This document shows, piece by piece, positions 10,142-18,409 of a stretch of DNA of 62,380 bases. Every line of letters starts with the position of its first letter. Within the stretch, counting starts at the first letter, position 1. Made by a program: the position numbers and the translations under genes. The stretch comes from CAXSDR01 sp964236445. Its GTDB lineage: Bacteria; Actinomycetota; Actinomycetes; Motilibacterales; Motilibacteraceae. The notes under the pieces were generated by a model. That model was not told where the DNA came from. It worked only from the letters and a program-made list of their open reading frames with translations, and searched no databases. The stretch is taken from NCBI GenBank assembly GCA_964236445.1, contig CAXSDR010000004.1, positions 1-62,380 of the forward strand. The letters are read 5' to 3'.

Positions 10142-11280
10142 AGCGTGGTGCCGCCGGGGTGCTCCGGCTGGCCGTCCGTGAGTCGCTGAGCGAGGGGCCG
10201 CCCCAGCGCACCCAGGCCGCGCTGGACGCGCTGACGGCCGGCCAGGTCGACGCGATGCTGATCGCCGCTGCGCGCCACCGGGTGCAGTCGATGCTGCATG
10301 TGGTCCTCGACCGACCACCGCCCGGCGGGGGGCTCGCCCAGGCGTACGCCCTGGGCCTGGGTGGGCACCTGCGCGCGCTGCACGACGTCAGCCGGGTGGC
10401 GCAGGCGCTCGATGGCGAGGGGCTGGCCTGGGCGGTGCTCAAGGGGCCGGCGCTGGTTGCGGCCTACCCCCGGCGTGACCTGCGCCGCTACGGCGACCTC
10501 GACGTGCTGGTCGAGCCGCGGGCGCTGGGCGACGCGCTCGTCGTCCTCGAGGCCGTAGGCTTCGTGGTCCTCGACACCAACTGGCGCTTCCTCGCCGACA
10601 ACCTGCTCGGCGAGGTGCACCTCTCAGCGCCCGGTGGCTCGAGCGTCGATCTGCACTGGAGCCTGCACAACCGGCCGGCCGTGCGGTCGCGCTTCGCCTT
10701 TTCCACGGCTGATCTGCTCGCGCGCCGTCGCTGGGTGGCGCAGGGCGCCGCAACGGCACCGCTCCTGCCGGTGATGCCAGTGCTCGACCCGGTCGACGCG
10801 TGCCTGCACGTCTGCGTCCACGCGGGCCTCGGCGGGGGCGACCTGCTGCTGTGGCTGGCCGATGTCGCGGTGTCGCTCCGCCAGGTGGCCGCTGACGAGG
10901 CCGGCGGGGCGCTGGTGGCCCGCGCCCGCGCCACCGGCGCCGAGGTGCTGACCGCGTTGATGCTGCGTCGAGCCGCAGGGCTGCTGAGCCTGCCCCACAG
11001 CAACGAGCTGGTGCGCGACCTGCTGCCGTCGGTGACGGTGCGGGCCTGGCTGGCCGCGGGTGAGCGCGTGGCGCCCGTGGGGGCGACGGGGGCCACGTCG
11101 GTCGTGCCTCCCGCCGTGGCACGGACCCTCGCGCCGAGCCCTGCGTCGGTGCTCGCCAACCTGGCCACCGCCGTACGCCGTTCGCACGCGCCCGTTGCCG
11201 GTCGCGTCTCCGTCTTCGACGCGGGCGACCCGCGCGACCGCGCGACCTATCTCGAGCGGGTGGCAGCGGTCGGCCGGTGA
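10138..11280 (+). CDS. Nucleotidyltransferase-fold protein (NTP_transf_5 type)
   Basis: A 380-residue protein with the core of the uncharacterised nucleotidyltransferase family found in surface-polysaccharide clusters: LKGPALVAAYP near residue 103 and, shortly after, RRYGDLDVLV, where the two Asp residues would bind metal. C-terminal of this comes a helical region. The GTG at 10138 overlaps the upstream stop. Families of this type are often seen together with HprK-related kinases and PqqD-like proteins in polysaccharide export loci, and both occur at 14.6-15.8 kb on the other strand. The substrate is unknown. Nucleotide transfer to a protein or small molecule is inferred from the fold only. 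Confidence 0.75.
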   Translation: MKRGAAGVLRLAVRESLSEGPPQRTQAALDALTAGQVDAMLIAAARHRVQSMLHVVLDRPPPGGGLAQAYALGLGGHLRALHDVSRVAQALDGEGLAWAVLKGPALVAAYPRRDLRRYGDLDVLVEPRALGDALVVLEAVGFVVLDTNWRFLADNLLGEVHLSAPGGSSVDLHWSLHNRPAVRSRFAFSTADLLARRRWVAQGAATAPLLPVMPVLDPVDACLHVCVHAGLGGGDLLLWLADVAVSLRQVAADEAGGALVARARATGAEVLTALMLRRAAGLLSLPHSNELVRDLLPSVTVRAWLAAGERVAPVGATGATSVVPPAVARTLAPSPASVLANLATAVRRSHAPVAGRVSVFDAGDPRDRATYLERVAAVGR

Positions 11281-11387
11281 CCGCCGTCGGCAAAGGGACG
11301 GTGTCCGTAGAAGATGAATTGCGTATCGTACGCGCTAATTCTCCTGTTGTCTCACTGTGAGCATGATTGATGTCACTTTGTGTTGGC

Positions 11388-11417
11388 TTGTCAACCATTC
11401 GGGTTCACCCATAGGTT
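11388..11417 (+). promoter_or_regulatory. Promoter of the riboswitch transcript
   Basis: TTGTCA (11388-11393) and TAGGTT (11412-11417) are separated by 18 bp and fit a housekeeping sigma promoter. Transcription would start near 11424, a few bases before the riboswitch begins. The local sequence is AT-richer than its surroundings. Confidence 0.65.
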
Positions 11418-11433
11418 GCTTCTGCAGCCTGAA

Positions 11434-11593
11434 ACGCCGAGTCCTGCCCCGGGCTGCACCCCACCAAACGCAGTGGGCAGGAGCGGGGGACCCAAGGTCC
11501 TCGGAGTCCGGCAACGGTTTCCTCGGGGTGCAGCCTCAGTGACGAGGCAGGGCGACTCTCACGCCCCAACCCGACAGCTCACCCCGCAGGCGT
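11434..11593 (+). promoter_or_regulatory. Cyclic di-AMP riboswitch (ydaO/yuaA type)
   Basis: The 160-nt leader carries the conserved parts of the ydaO/yuaA aptamer in order: CCGAGTCC near the 5' end, GAGCGGGGGACCCA at 11481-11494, CGGGGTGCAGCCTC, a variable hairpin, AGGGCGACTCTCACGCCCC, and AACCCGACAGCTCACC at 11568-11583. The closing stem P1 is ACGCC (11434-11438) with GGCGT (11589-11593). Known members bind cyclic di-AMP and in actinobacteria mostly control cell-wall hydrolase genes. Here the element ends about five bases before the GAGGGAG ribosome-binding site of the beta-helix gene, with no separate intrinsic terminator visible. Control may therefore be at translation or by another mode. 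Confidence 0.93.
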
Positions 11594-11610
11594 ACTGAGA
11601 GGGAGATGTC

Positions 11611-13191
11611 GTGCAGCAAAGAACCATCCGTCCACGTGGGCGTACCGTGACTGCCGGGGTCGCCATCTTGGTCCTCGGTGGAGTCGCGGTCGCCGGTGCC
11701 ACCGCAGCAGTCGCCCGAGGGGGCTCGGCTCCCTCCGCCCAGCGCGAGGTCCACCTCGTTCTTGCAGCGGGCCCCGATCGCAGCGGCCTGCGACCCGTGG
11801 CTGGCGTGGCCCTGCGCGGCAAGGTCTACGTCTCCCTCGACGCACCGGGTGATGTCGAGGCGGTCTCGTTCTATGTCGACGACCCCGAGGCCGACGGTCG
11901 TCCCGTGCAGCGCGAGGAGAATGCCCCGTTCGACCTCGGTGGGGGTGAGTCCGACAAGGCCAAGCCGTTCGACACCGACGGTCTCGACAACGGCGAGCAC
12001 GCCCTGACGGCAGAGTTGTCGTGGGACGGCGGCGACGTCACACGTCAGACCTGGACGATCTTCGTCGACAACATCGGCGCCGCGCCCGCACCGAGCACGG
12101 TTCCCGGGCCCACGACCGGGCCCACGACGCCCACCATGCCGCCCACCATGCCGCCCACTCCCGCCGCCGGGCCCACGACCGACCCGGAGGCCACTCCCAC
12201 AGCTGCGGTCAGCGCGCCCTCGGTTCTCGGCGCGCCGAGCACGAGTGGTGCCACGCCGCCCGCCGCGCATCCCACCGCTCCCGCTCCGACGCCGTCGTCG
12301 GTGACGCCGCCGCCCGCCCCGCGCCCGAGCACAACAGCCACCCCGAAGGCGACAGCCACCCCGAAGGCGACAGCCACCCTCAAGCCGACGGTCAGCCCGA
12401 CGGCCGCCCCCAAGCCGACTCCGACGGCTGTCCCGGTCAGCATTCCGAGCAAGCCGACGGCGTGGCCCGGCAAGGCCAACACCGGCGTCCCGGCCGGCAC
12501 GCCTCTCACGCCATCGCCGGGCCTCGACATCAGGGTCGCCGGCACGGTCATCGACGCGCTCGACATCAGCGGCTGCGTCAACGTCCGGGCGCCCAACGTG
12601 ACGATCAAGCGCTCGCGCATCTCGTGCTCGGGCGGCCACGCGATCGGAGTCCTCGCCAACGCCGACAACCTGCTCGTCGAGGACACCGAGATCGACGGCA
12701 GCTCCGGCGAGGTCTCCGCTGCGGTCTGCTGCTCGCGATACACCTTGCTGCGCATGGACATCCACGACGTCGTCGACGGGCCGCGACTCGGGACCGACTC
12801 CACCGTCGAGAAGAGCTGGATCCACGACCTCAAGCGCACTCCCGGCAGTCACAACGACACACTGCAGACGCAGGGTGGATCACGCATGGTGGTGAAGGGG
12901 AACACGCTCGTCGCCTTCAACTACAAGACCCAGGACCCGATGAACTCGGCACTGCAGACGGGGCGGCTCAACACCCCGGTCGCCGGTTTCCTGTTCGTCG
13001 ACAACTGGCTCGAAGGCGGCAACTACACCATCCAGGGCGGTGACGGCAATGCGCAGCCCATCTCGGGATTTGTCATCACAGGCAACCGTTTCGTGAACAA
13101 CGCTCGATACGGTCCGGTGGCAGGACTCGCGGCCGGCACCGTTTTCGATGCGACTAATGTCTGGGCGAGCTCCGGGCTGCAGGTCCGCTAA
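11611..13191 (+). CDS. Exported right-handed beta-helix protein under riboswitch control
   Basis: A 526-residue predicted exported protein. A basic N-terminus is followed by a hydrophobic segment (about residues 14-32) that serves as signal peptide or anchor. Next come an Ig-like domain to about residue 155, a long Pro/Thr/Ala-rich linker with TATPKA repeats to about residue 290, and a right-handed beta-helix domain. The motifs NTGVPAGT, NVTIKRSRI, SHND and RYGPV are shared with the protein at 1460-3169. No catalytic residues can be assigned. The GTG start has GAGGGAG upstream. The cyclic di-AMP riboswitch leader links its expression to a signal tied to wall and osmotic state. A role in the envelope matrix is inferred. 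Confidence 0.87.
   Translation: MQQRTIRPRGRTVTAGVAILVLGGVAVAGATAAVARGGSAPSAQREVHLVLAAGPDRSGLRPVAGVALRGKVYVSLDAPGDVEAVSFYVDDPEADGRPVQREENAPFDLGGGESDKAKPFDTDGLDNGEHALTAELSWDGGDVTRQTWTIFVDNIGAAPAPSTVPGPTTGPTTPTMPPTMPPTPAAGPTTDPEATPTAAVSAPSVLGAPSTSGATPPAAHPTAPAPTPSSVTPPPAPRPSTTATPKATATPKATATLKPTVSPTAAPKPTPTAVPVSIPSKPTAWPGKANTGVPAGTPLTPSPGLDIRVAGTVIDALDISGCVNVRAPNVTIKRSRISCSGGHAIGVLANADNLLVEDTEIDGSSGEVSAAVCCSRYTLLRMDIHDVVDGPRLGTDSTVEKSWIHDLKRTPGSHNDTLQTQGGSRMVVKGNTLVAFNYKTQDPMNSALQTGRLNTPVAGFLFVDNWLEGGNYTIQGGDGNAQPISGFVITGNRFVNNARYGPVAGLAAGTVFDATNVWASSGLQVR
12334..12380. repeat. 18-bp tandem repeat in the linker of the beta-helix gene
   Basis: ACAGCCACCCCGAAGGCG occurs twice perfectly (12334-12351, 12352-12369), with a partial third copy, encoding TATPKA units. 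In-frame expansion or loss would change linker length only. Confidence 0.85.
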
Positions 13192-13286
13192 GGCGGTTGT
13201 CACAAGCCGTGCCATTCGGCGAGGTCGGGGCGCTTCGCAGCAGCGAGGTCAGTTCACGAGGGCCAGGTCGGCCCCGAGCGTCGCGG

Positions 13287-14462
13287 TCACCGGTCCTGCA
13301 CAGCCCGGATGGCGGTCTCGTAGGCGTTGACGAGACCGCCACCCGCTGCTGGCCACGTCAGGTCGCTGCGGTGCGCCCAGGCCCCCGCCTGCAGCCGACG
13401 TCGCGTCGCCGGGTCGCCGAGCGCGCGAATGTGTGCTGTGAGTGTCTCGACGTCACCGGCGTCGTGCACCAGGCCCTCGACGTCGTGCGTCACGACCGCA
13501 CCGCTGGCCCCTGACACCACGAGGGCGCAGCCCCAGGCCTGAGCCTCATAGGTGACCAGAGCGCTCCCTTCCTCGACGGTCGGGAGGATCAAGGCGTCGG
13601 CTTGCGCATAGATGTTGTCGAGGTCGTCCTGGAAACCGAGCTCGCGCACTCCCGCTGCGCGCAGACCCTCAGCCAGGAGCTCGCGATATCCCGCAACGAA
13701 AGTTCCGGCGATGAGCAGCTGCCCCCCACGCTCCCCGACCCCTGACGCTCGCCACGCCGCGAGTGCGTGGTGCAGCCCCTTGCGTGGTTCGCAGCGTCCG
13801 ACAAAAGCCAGCACCAAAGGCGCTTGAGAATGACGAGCCGGCGGACGTTCCGGGGCTGTCGCCGCGTCATAGCCGTAGCGGTGGCGTAGCAGGCGTTCAG
13901 GAGCCGTTCCCCGCTCCAGGAAGGAAGCCCGAACCGCCTCCGACGGCACGAGCAGCCCGTCCACCGAGGCGTACTCCCGCTCCTCCATCGCCAGCCGTGC
14001 CGGGTTATGGCGATGGGAGTGCCCGGGCGGCAGCGCCATGCCGATGCGGCCGAGCTCCTGCGCGACGACCTCATAGGCGTGAGCTGTGTGGGTGTTGGGC
14101 GCCTCGCGCACAACGGGAATGGCCGCCTCATGAGCGGCCTGCGTCGTGCGCAACGCAGCACCGGGCCAGACGTGCACGATGTCGAACGGTTCCTGCGTGC
14201 GCCGAAGCAGCTGGGCGGTGCGCGCATCGTGCCGGGCCAGCGTGCGGTCGACGCCGAGAACGCGATGAGGCACCCGTCGGCCAGCCCACACCATGCTGGT
14301 TCGCACCGCAGTGCCAGGCGGCAGTGCCCGGTGGACGCTTGCCACCGACAGCCGCACGTCGTGGCCGGCTTCGATCAAGGCATTGGCCTGCTGCCAGGCG
14401 GTGAAACCGATGCCGGGACCGCCGAGGGCGTGAGGGAAGCTGTAGAGGACACGCAGAGCCAC
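13287..14462 (-). CDS. Family 4 glycosyltransferase (GT-B fold)
   Basis: A 391-residue retaining glycosyltransferase. The N-terminal domain opens with RVLYSFPHALGGPGIG. The C-terminal nucleotide-sugar domain contains FVGRCEPRKGLHHAL and the E-x7-E region EEGSALVTYEAQAWG. The GTG at 14462 is preceded by GGAAGGA with a seven-base gap and is preferred over the in-frame start at 14516. It is the last gene of a minus-strand group with the HprK-like and PqqD-like genes, although 130 bp separate it from the kinase. It probably works on the same polysaccharide as the neighbouring assembly genes. Confidence 0.88.
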   Translation of the reverse strand: MALRVLYSFPHALGGPGIGFTAWQQANALIEAGHDVRLSVASVHRALPPGTAVRTSMVWAGRRVPHRVLGVDRTLARHDARTAQLLRRTQEPFDIVHVWPGAALRTTQAAHEAAIPVVREAPNTHTAHAYEVVAQELGRIGMALPPGHSHRHNPARLAMEEREYASVDGLLVPSEAVRASFLERGTAPERLLRHRYGYDAATAPERPPARHSQAPLVLAFVGRCEPRKGLHHALAAWRASGVGERGGQLLIAGTFVAGYRELLAEGLRAAGVRELGFQDDLDNIYAQADALILPTVEEGSALVTYEAQAWGCALVVSGASGAVVTHDVEGLVHDAGDVETLTAHIRALGDPATRRRLQAGAWAHRSDLTWPAAGGGLVNAYETAIRAVQDR

Positions 14463-14592
14463 GTCGGCTTCCTTCCATGCAGGAGGACGGCGCTCCGGTG
14501 GCCGCCGCGCCGACATCCATCATGGCGGCACGCTCGCCGCCCCCACGTCAGCCTGCCCTCGCAGCAGTGCGGGTGCTCCGCACGGCACCCGG

Positions 14593-15402
14593 TCAGGTCA
14601 GCCGATCGGTGACGAGCGCGGCCGCCTGACGCGGGTCGCCGAGGTCGAGGATCCAGGTGCGGGAGTCCTGGACCAGGCGCGTCAGCAGGCCGATCGCCCG
14701 GGTGGGTTGCTGGTGCAGGGTGAAGCCGCGTTGGAGCAGGGCGGCGAGACCGGCAGCGCGGTGCTGCGCGACGAGCGACGGCGGCGCACCCCTGTCGCTG
14801 CGCGTCAGCAGCACGATGTCGGTCGGTGCGGGTGGCAGCGAGGTGAGCACCCGCGCTCCCAGGTCCGCGGCCCGCAGAAAGTGCTCGTCGCGTCCCGGGA
14901 CGCCGGTGTCCACGCCGAGCGCTCTGCAGGACCAGGGCGACAGCGCCAGCGGGCGTGGATATGGCGGTGCCGGTCGTCCTGTCGCCCAGTCGATCGCCAG
15001 GGCCTCGTCGCTGACATAGTCCCAGCCCTCGCGCAGCAGCGCGGCGGTCAGCGTCGTCTTGCCGGCTCCCGAGCGGCCGGGTAGGACGAGGCAGCGTCCC
15101 CCCTTCCTCACCATGGCGACGTGGAGCGCCAGCCACGGCGTCGCTGCCACGGCTGAGACGTTGACGGCGGCACAGGTCTCACCGACGGCGTCGCGCACGT
15201 CCTCGGCGTACGCGCTGTGCCCCGGTGAGCTGATGTGCCACGGGCCCGTGCCCGTCACGGTCACCGTGGTGCCCGAGGCGCGCCCGCCGGCGTCGGGCGC
15301 AGCGCAGTCGGACCACAGCGTCGCCACGACACGGTGGAGCGCTTCGTCCTCGACGGCGAGCGACGTCGGCACGCCGAGAACGTCGAGCAGAGTGGGTGTC
15401 AC
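14593..15402 (-). CDS. HprK-related P-loop kinase
   Basis: A 269-residue protein with a clear P-loop (LPGRSGAGKTTLT, about residues 105-117) in the setting typical of HPr kinase-related proteins: a poorly conserved N-terminal part, then the nucleotide-binding core with YVSDEALAI and LALSPW after it. It is not the HPr kinase of sugar regulation. It lies 28 bp behind the PqqD-like gene and belongs to the kinase-PqqD pair seen in polysaccharide export loci of other bacteria, where the phosphorylated substrate is unknown. The GTG start has only a weak ribosome site. Kinase activity is inferred from the P-loop. Confidence 0.78.
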   Translation of the reverse strand: MTPTLLDVLGVPTSLAVEDEALHRVVATLWSDCAAPDAGGRASGTTVTVTGTGPWHISSPGHSAYAEDVRDAVGETCAAVNVSAVAATPWLALHVAMVRKGGRCLVLPGRSGAGKTTLTAALLREGWDYVSDEALAIDWATGRPAPPYPRPLALSPWSCRALGVDTGVPGRDEHFLRAADLGARVLTSLPPAPTDIVLLTRSDRGAPPSLVAQHRAAGLAALLQRGFTLHQQPTRAIGLLTRLVQDSRTWILDLGDPRQAAALVTDRLT

Positions 15403-15430
15403 TCGGGCAGCGTGACAGCCGGGCGTGCGG

Positions 15431-15754
15431 TCAGCCTGTCGCCGAGCCGGAGCCGCTGTCGTGCAGATCGCCGGTGTCGAGGTCGTCCGGCGCGCTCACG
15501 AGGCCGGCGTCGACGAACTGGCGGATGACTCTCATGATGTCGTCGTGCACGAGGTCCGGGGTCGTGGCGTAGGCGGCCGCGAGCAGCTCGATCACCTCGC
15601 CGGGGGAGTGGTCGCCGTCGCTGAGCCGCCAGACGTCGGAGGCGGTCTCGTTGAGCATGACCACCAGCTGGGTGCGGGGGGAGAAGACGCTGATGCGCCC
15701 GTCGACCTCGAACTCGGTCACTCCGGGTAGCGCGGGGCCGAGAGGGGCGTCCAT
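15431..15754 (-). CDS. PqqD-like peptide-binding/chaperone protein
   Basis: A 107-residue protein matching the PqqD fold: an N-terminal beta part, the core LVVMLNETASDVWRLSDGD, then a helical region with EVIELLAAAY and a C-terminal FVDAGLV. PqqD relatives bind peptides for modification enzymes. No radical-SAM partner or convincing precursor peptide is present here, so this belongs to the type paired with HprK-related kinases. The ATG lies six bases after a -10-like TAGCCT (15761-15766 on the complementary strand) and has no ribosome-binding site, so the mRNA is probably leaderless. The divergent neighbour is pth. Confidence 0.78.
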   Translation of the reverse strand: MDAPLGPALPGVTEFEVDGRISVFSPRTQLVVMLNETASDVWRLSDGDHSPGEVIELLAAAYATTPDLVHDDIMRVIRQFVDAGLVSAPDDLDTGDLHDSGSGSATG

Positions 15755-15966
15755 CTGGGCAGGCTAACGGTCAGCAGAGGTCACTGTCAGTGCATAATGC
15801 CGACCAAATTCCTGCGTTCGGGTCTTTCTGCGGCTGCGACCGAAGCGAAGAAGTGACGCAAGACACCGGCGGCCAAGGCGCTCCTCGGCCGCGGAACACA
15901 CCGGGTCGGCTGCGGCATGTGCGCGGGACGATAGGTTCGCTCGGCCGTCGAGCGCCGGAGGAACCG

Positions 15967-16554
15967 TTGTCGCAATCAGGGCCCTATCTCGTCGTCGGAC
16001 TGGGCAACCCCGGTGACGACTACGCCGCGACGCGCCACAATGCCGGCCGCATGGTGCTCGACCTCCTCGGTGGTCGCCTCGGCGGCCGATTCAAGGCGCA
16101 CGCGCGCGGCCGGGCGCATGTGCTCGAGGGCCGCATCGCCGGACCCGGCTCGCCGCGCGTGGTCCTGGCAGCGCCACGCTCCTACATGAACGAGTCGGGC
16201 GGTCCGGTGGCCTCGCTCGTCGCGTCCTACGGCATCGACCCACAGAACGTCGTCGCGATCCATGACGAGCTCGACATCGAGTTCGGCGCGCTACGCCTCA
16301 AACGCGGTGGCGGCGACGGCGGGCACAACGGCCTCAAGTCGATGCGCGCGTCTCTCGGCACAGGTGACTTCCTGCGCGTACGCGTCGGAATCGGCCGTCC
16401 ACCCGGCCGCCAGGACCCCGCGGACTTCGTTCTCAAGCCCTTCGGCGCGGCGCAGCGCAAGGAGCTCGACGTGAACCTCGAGGTCGCGGCCGACGCTGTC
16501 GAGCTCCTGGTGCGCGAGGGGTTGGAGAAGGCGCAGAACGCGTTCAACAGCTGA
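15967..16554 (+). CDS. pth: Peptidyl-tRNA hydrolase
   Basis: A 195-residue enzyme that frees tRNA from peptidyl-tRNA lost from ribosomes. Family motifs are complete: VVGLGNPGDDYAATRHNAG (with the catalytic His), SYMNESG, IHDELDIEFG and GGGDGGHNGLKS. The TTG start is chosen because GGAGGAACC lies directly upstream and it gives the usual length; a longer frame from 15790 adds 59 residues of unlikely sequence. In many actinobacteria pth is followed closely by mfd, but here about 14 kb of other genes lie between them. Confidence 0.96.
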   Translation: MSQSGPYLVVGLGNPGDDYAATRHNAGRMVLDLLGGRLGGRFKAHARGRAHVLEGRIAGPGSPRVVLAAPRSYMNESGGPVASLVASYGIDPQNVVAIHDELDIEFGALRLKRGGGDGGHNGLKSMRASLGTGDFLRVRVGIGRPPGRQDPADFVLKPFGAAQRKELDVNLEVAADAVELLVREGLEKAQNAFNS

Positions 16555-16603
16555 GCAGATCTGACCGGCTCACGGCCGCGACTCGGCGTGCGAAGATGCG
16601 TCG

Positions 16604-16798
16604 GTGTCCAGACTCGTGAGCGTGATCTGCATTGCCGTCGCTGCGGGGTTGCTCGGAGCGGGTGCTGCCTACGCCGCGGACGCTTTCGGGTGGCCCGGGT
16701 GGTTGATGGGCCTGGTGTGCGGTATTGCGGTCGTCGGCGGCTGGGCCGTGGCCGACCGTCTCCGCTCTGCGCGGGATGCCCGAAAGGCTGATTCCTGA
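16604..16798 (+). CDS. Small membrane protein of unknown function
   Basis: A 64-residue protein made of two hydrophobic stretches (about residues 4-24 and 30-48) joined by a short loop, with a basic C-terminal end. The GTG start has no clear ribosome-binding site. It lies 50 bp after pth on the same strand. Codon use is normal for the window. No family is recognised. Confidence 0.6.
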   Translation: MSRLVSVICIAVAAGLLGAGAAYAADAFGWPGWLMGLVCGIAVVGGWAVADRLRSARDARKADS

Positions 16799-17044
16799 AG
16801 CTGTCCATCGCATCCCGGGTCGCGATGCATCCCGGGTCGCTATGACCTCCAGCGTCTTCGGGCGTTTGCGTCGCGATTTCCGAGCCGTGCATGGCCGCGC
16901 GGGGCAGCCGCGCGCCGTCGACGTCGCCGAAGACGGCGCCAGCCGAGTCCACGTGGCGTGCTCCTACCGGCTCGGTCCATCCACAGATTCGGGTCTGGCA
17001 TCGCTTGGTCGCGTCGCGCCATGATGGTGGCTTGATCCGCTGAC

Positions 17045-18409
17045 ATGACGGAGGCGACGGCTGTGCCGAACCCGGATGGCGCAGCTCTCACCGTGGTGTA
17101 CGCCGGAGTGCAGACTGCGACGGCGGACGCGCGGTTCCCCGCCGTAGCCCAACACATGTTCGACCTCATGATGCGCAACGTCGCCAGCGACGGGTTCGTT
17201 TTCGCCGAGCCCGGCACCGGGTTCCAGTCCCGGCCGGGTGCCATCCTCGCCTCGCCCTCCTATCCGGCGAACCTCGACATCGTCGACCAGAACTACGTCT
17301 ACAACTGGACGCGCGACGCAGCGATCACCGCCATGGAGATCGCCGCTGCTGTCCAGCCCGCAGACCTTGGCGCCAACCAGACGCTGGCCGACTATGTGAC
17401 ATTCGCGCAAACCTGCCAGAACGCCTCAGGGGCCCCGCTCGACCGGGGTTGCTACCGGATCGACGGGACACCGCGAGACTGGAGCGACCAGGGCGACGGC
17501 CCGGCACTTCGCATCCTGGCAGTTCAGCGAGCGCTGCCACACCTGGACGCGCAAGCCACGGAGACGGCCGCCGAGGTGGTCGAGAAGGACCTCGCCTACC
17601 TGTTGTCGCACTACCAGCTGCCGACGACGAACCTCTGGGAGGAACACCGGGGCCACTCCTTCTTCACTCGCGCGGTCCAGCTTCGCTGCTTCGAAGAGAT
17701 GCGCCGAACAGCCGTCACCGCAGCGCGGCGAGATGAGCTGGACGCAGCGAGGCGATGGCTCAGCGACGCTCTGTCCCAGCACTGGGACGGCACGATCTAC
17801 CGCTCGATGCTCGACGCCGACACCGGTGAAGGCTACGAGCCGAACATCGACATCGTCATGGCCGGCGTCTACGGGGCCATTCCCTGCACTGACACACGTC
17901 TCCTCGCGACAGCGGCCGCGCTGCGAGCCGTCTGGGCCGACCCGGACTCGCCCCTCTTCTACCCCGTCAATGCGCAGGACGCCGAAGCGGGTCGAGGGCC
18001 GCTCTTCGGGCGATATCCCCAAGACCACTACGACGGCGACACCCAAGACCCTGACAGTGTCGGAGGACACCCTTGGCCGCTGTGCACCAGCGTCGTCGCC
18101 GAGCTCTACTACCGCGTAGCGACCTCGGTCGAAACGGACAAGCGGCTCGCCCTGGACGAGCTGTCGACCGTCTACTTCGCCCAGATCGGGATTGACGCCA
18201 CGACCCCGCTGGCACAGGCCACAGCTCTGCTGCGCAACGCGGGCGACCGGCTGCTCGAGGCGGTGATCGCCCACAGCGACCACCTCGAGCTCAGCGAGCA
18301 GTACGACGGCGCGACCGGCTATGAGAAAAGCGTTCGTGACCTGACGTGGAGCTACGCCGCCTTCCTCTCCGCCGCCCGAGCGAAGACCGGCGAGGCAGTC
18401 CGCTTCTGA
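17045..18409 (+). CDS. GH15 glucoamylase (glucan 1,4-alpha-glucosidase)
   Basis: A 454-residue enzyme of glycoside hydrolase family 15, which releases glucose from the non-reducing ends of alpha-glucans. It has NYVYNWTRDAAIT near residue 88, the catalytic acid region NLWEEHRGHSFFTR near residue 197, NIDIVMAGVYG, and the catalytic-base region LSEQYD followed by SVRDLTWSYAAFLSA at the C-terminus. No signal peptide is visible, so it may act on intracellular glycogen or related glucans, unlike the secreted fungal enzymes. It lies alone on the plus strand between pth and an accessory stretch. Confidence 0.9.
   Translation: MTEATAVPNPDGAALTVVYAGVQTATADARFPAVAQHMFDLMMRNVASDGFVFAEPGTGFQSRPGAILASPSYPANLDIVDQNYVYNWTRDAAITAMEIAAAVQPADLGANQTLADYVTFAQTCQNASGAPLDRGCYRIDGTPRDWSDQGDGPALRILAVQRALPHLDAQATETAAEVVEKDLAYLLSHYQLPTTNLWEEHRGHSFFTRAVQLRCFEEMRRTAVTAARRDELDAARRWLSDALSQHWDGTIYRSMLDADTGEGYEPNIDIVMAGVYGAIPCTDTRLLATAAALRAVWADPDSPLFYPVNAQDAEAGRGPLFGRYPQDHYDGDTQDPDSVGGHPWPLCTSVVAELYYRVATSVETDKRLALDELSTVYFAQIGIDATTPLAQATALLRNAGDRLLEAVIAHSDHLELSEQYDGATGYEKSVRDLTWSYAAFLSAARAKTGEAVRF

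Noticed and set aside
15787..15975. A 62-codon minus-strand open frame upstream of the PqqD-like gene as a possible precursor peptide
   Set aside because: It starts inside pth, has no ribosome-binding site, and the PqqD-like gene seems to have its own leaderless promoter between them. Composition is Arg-rich shadow-like.
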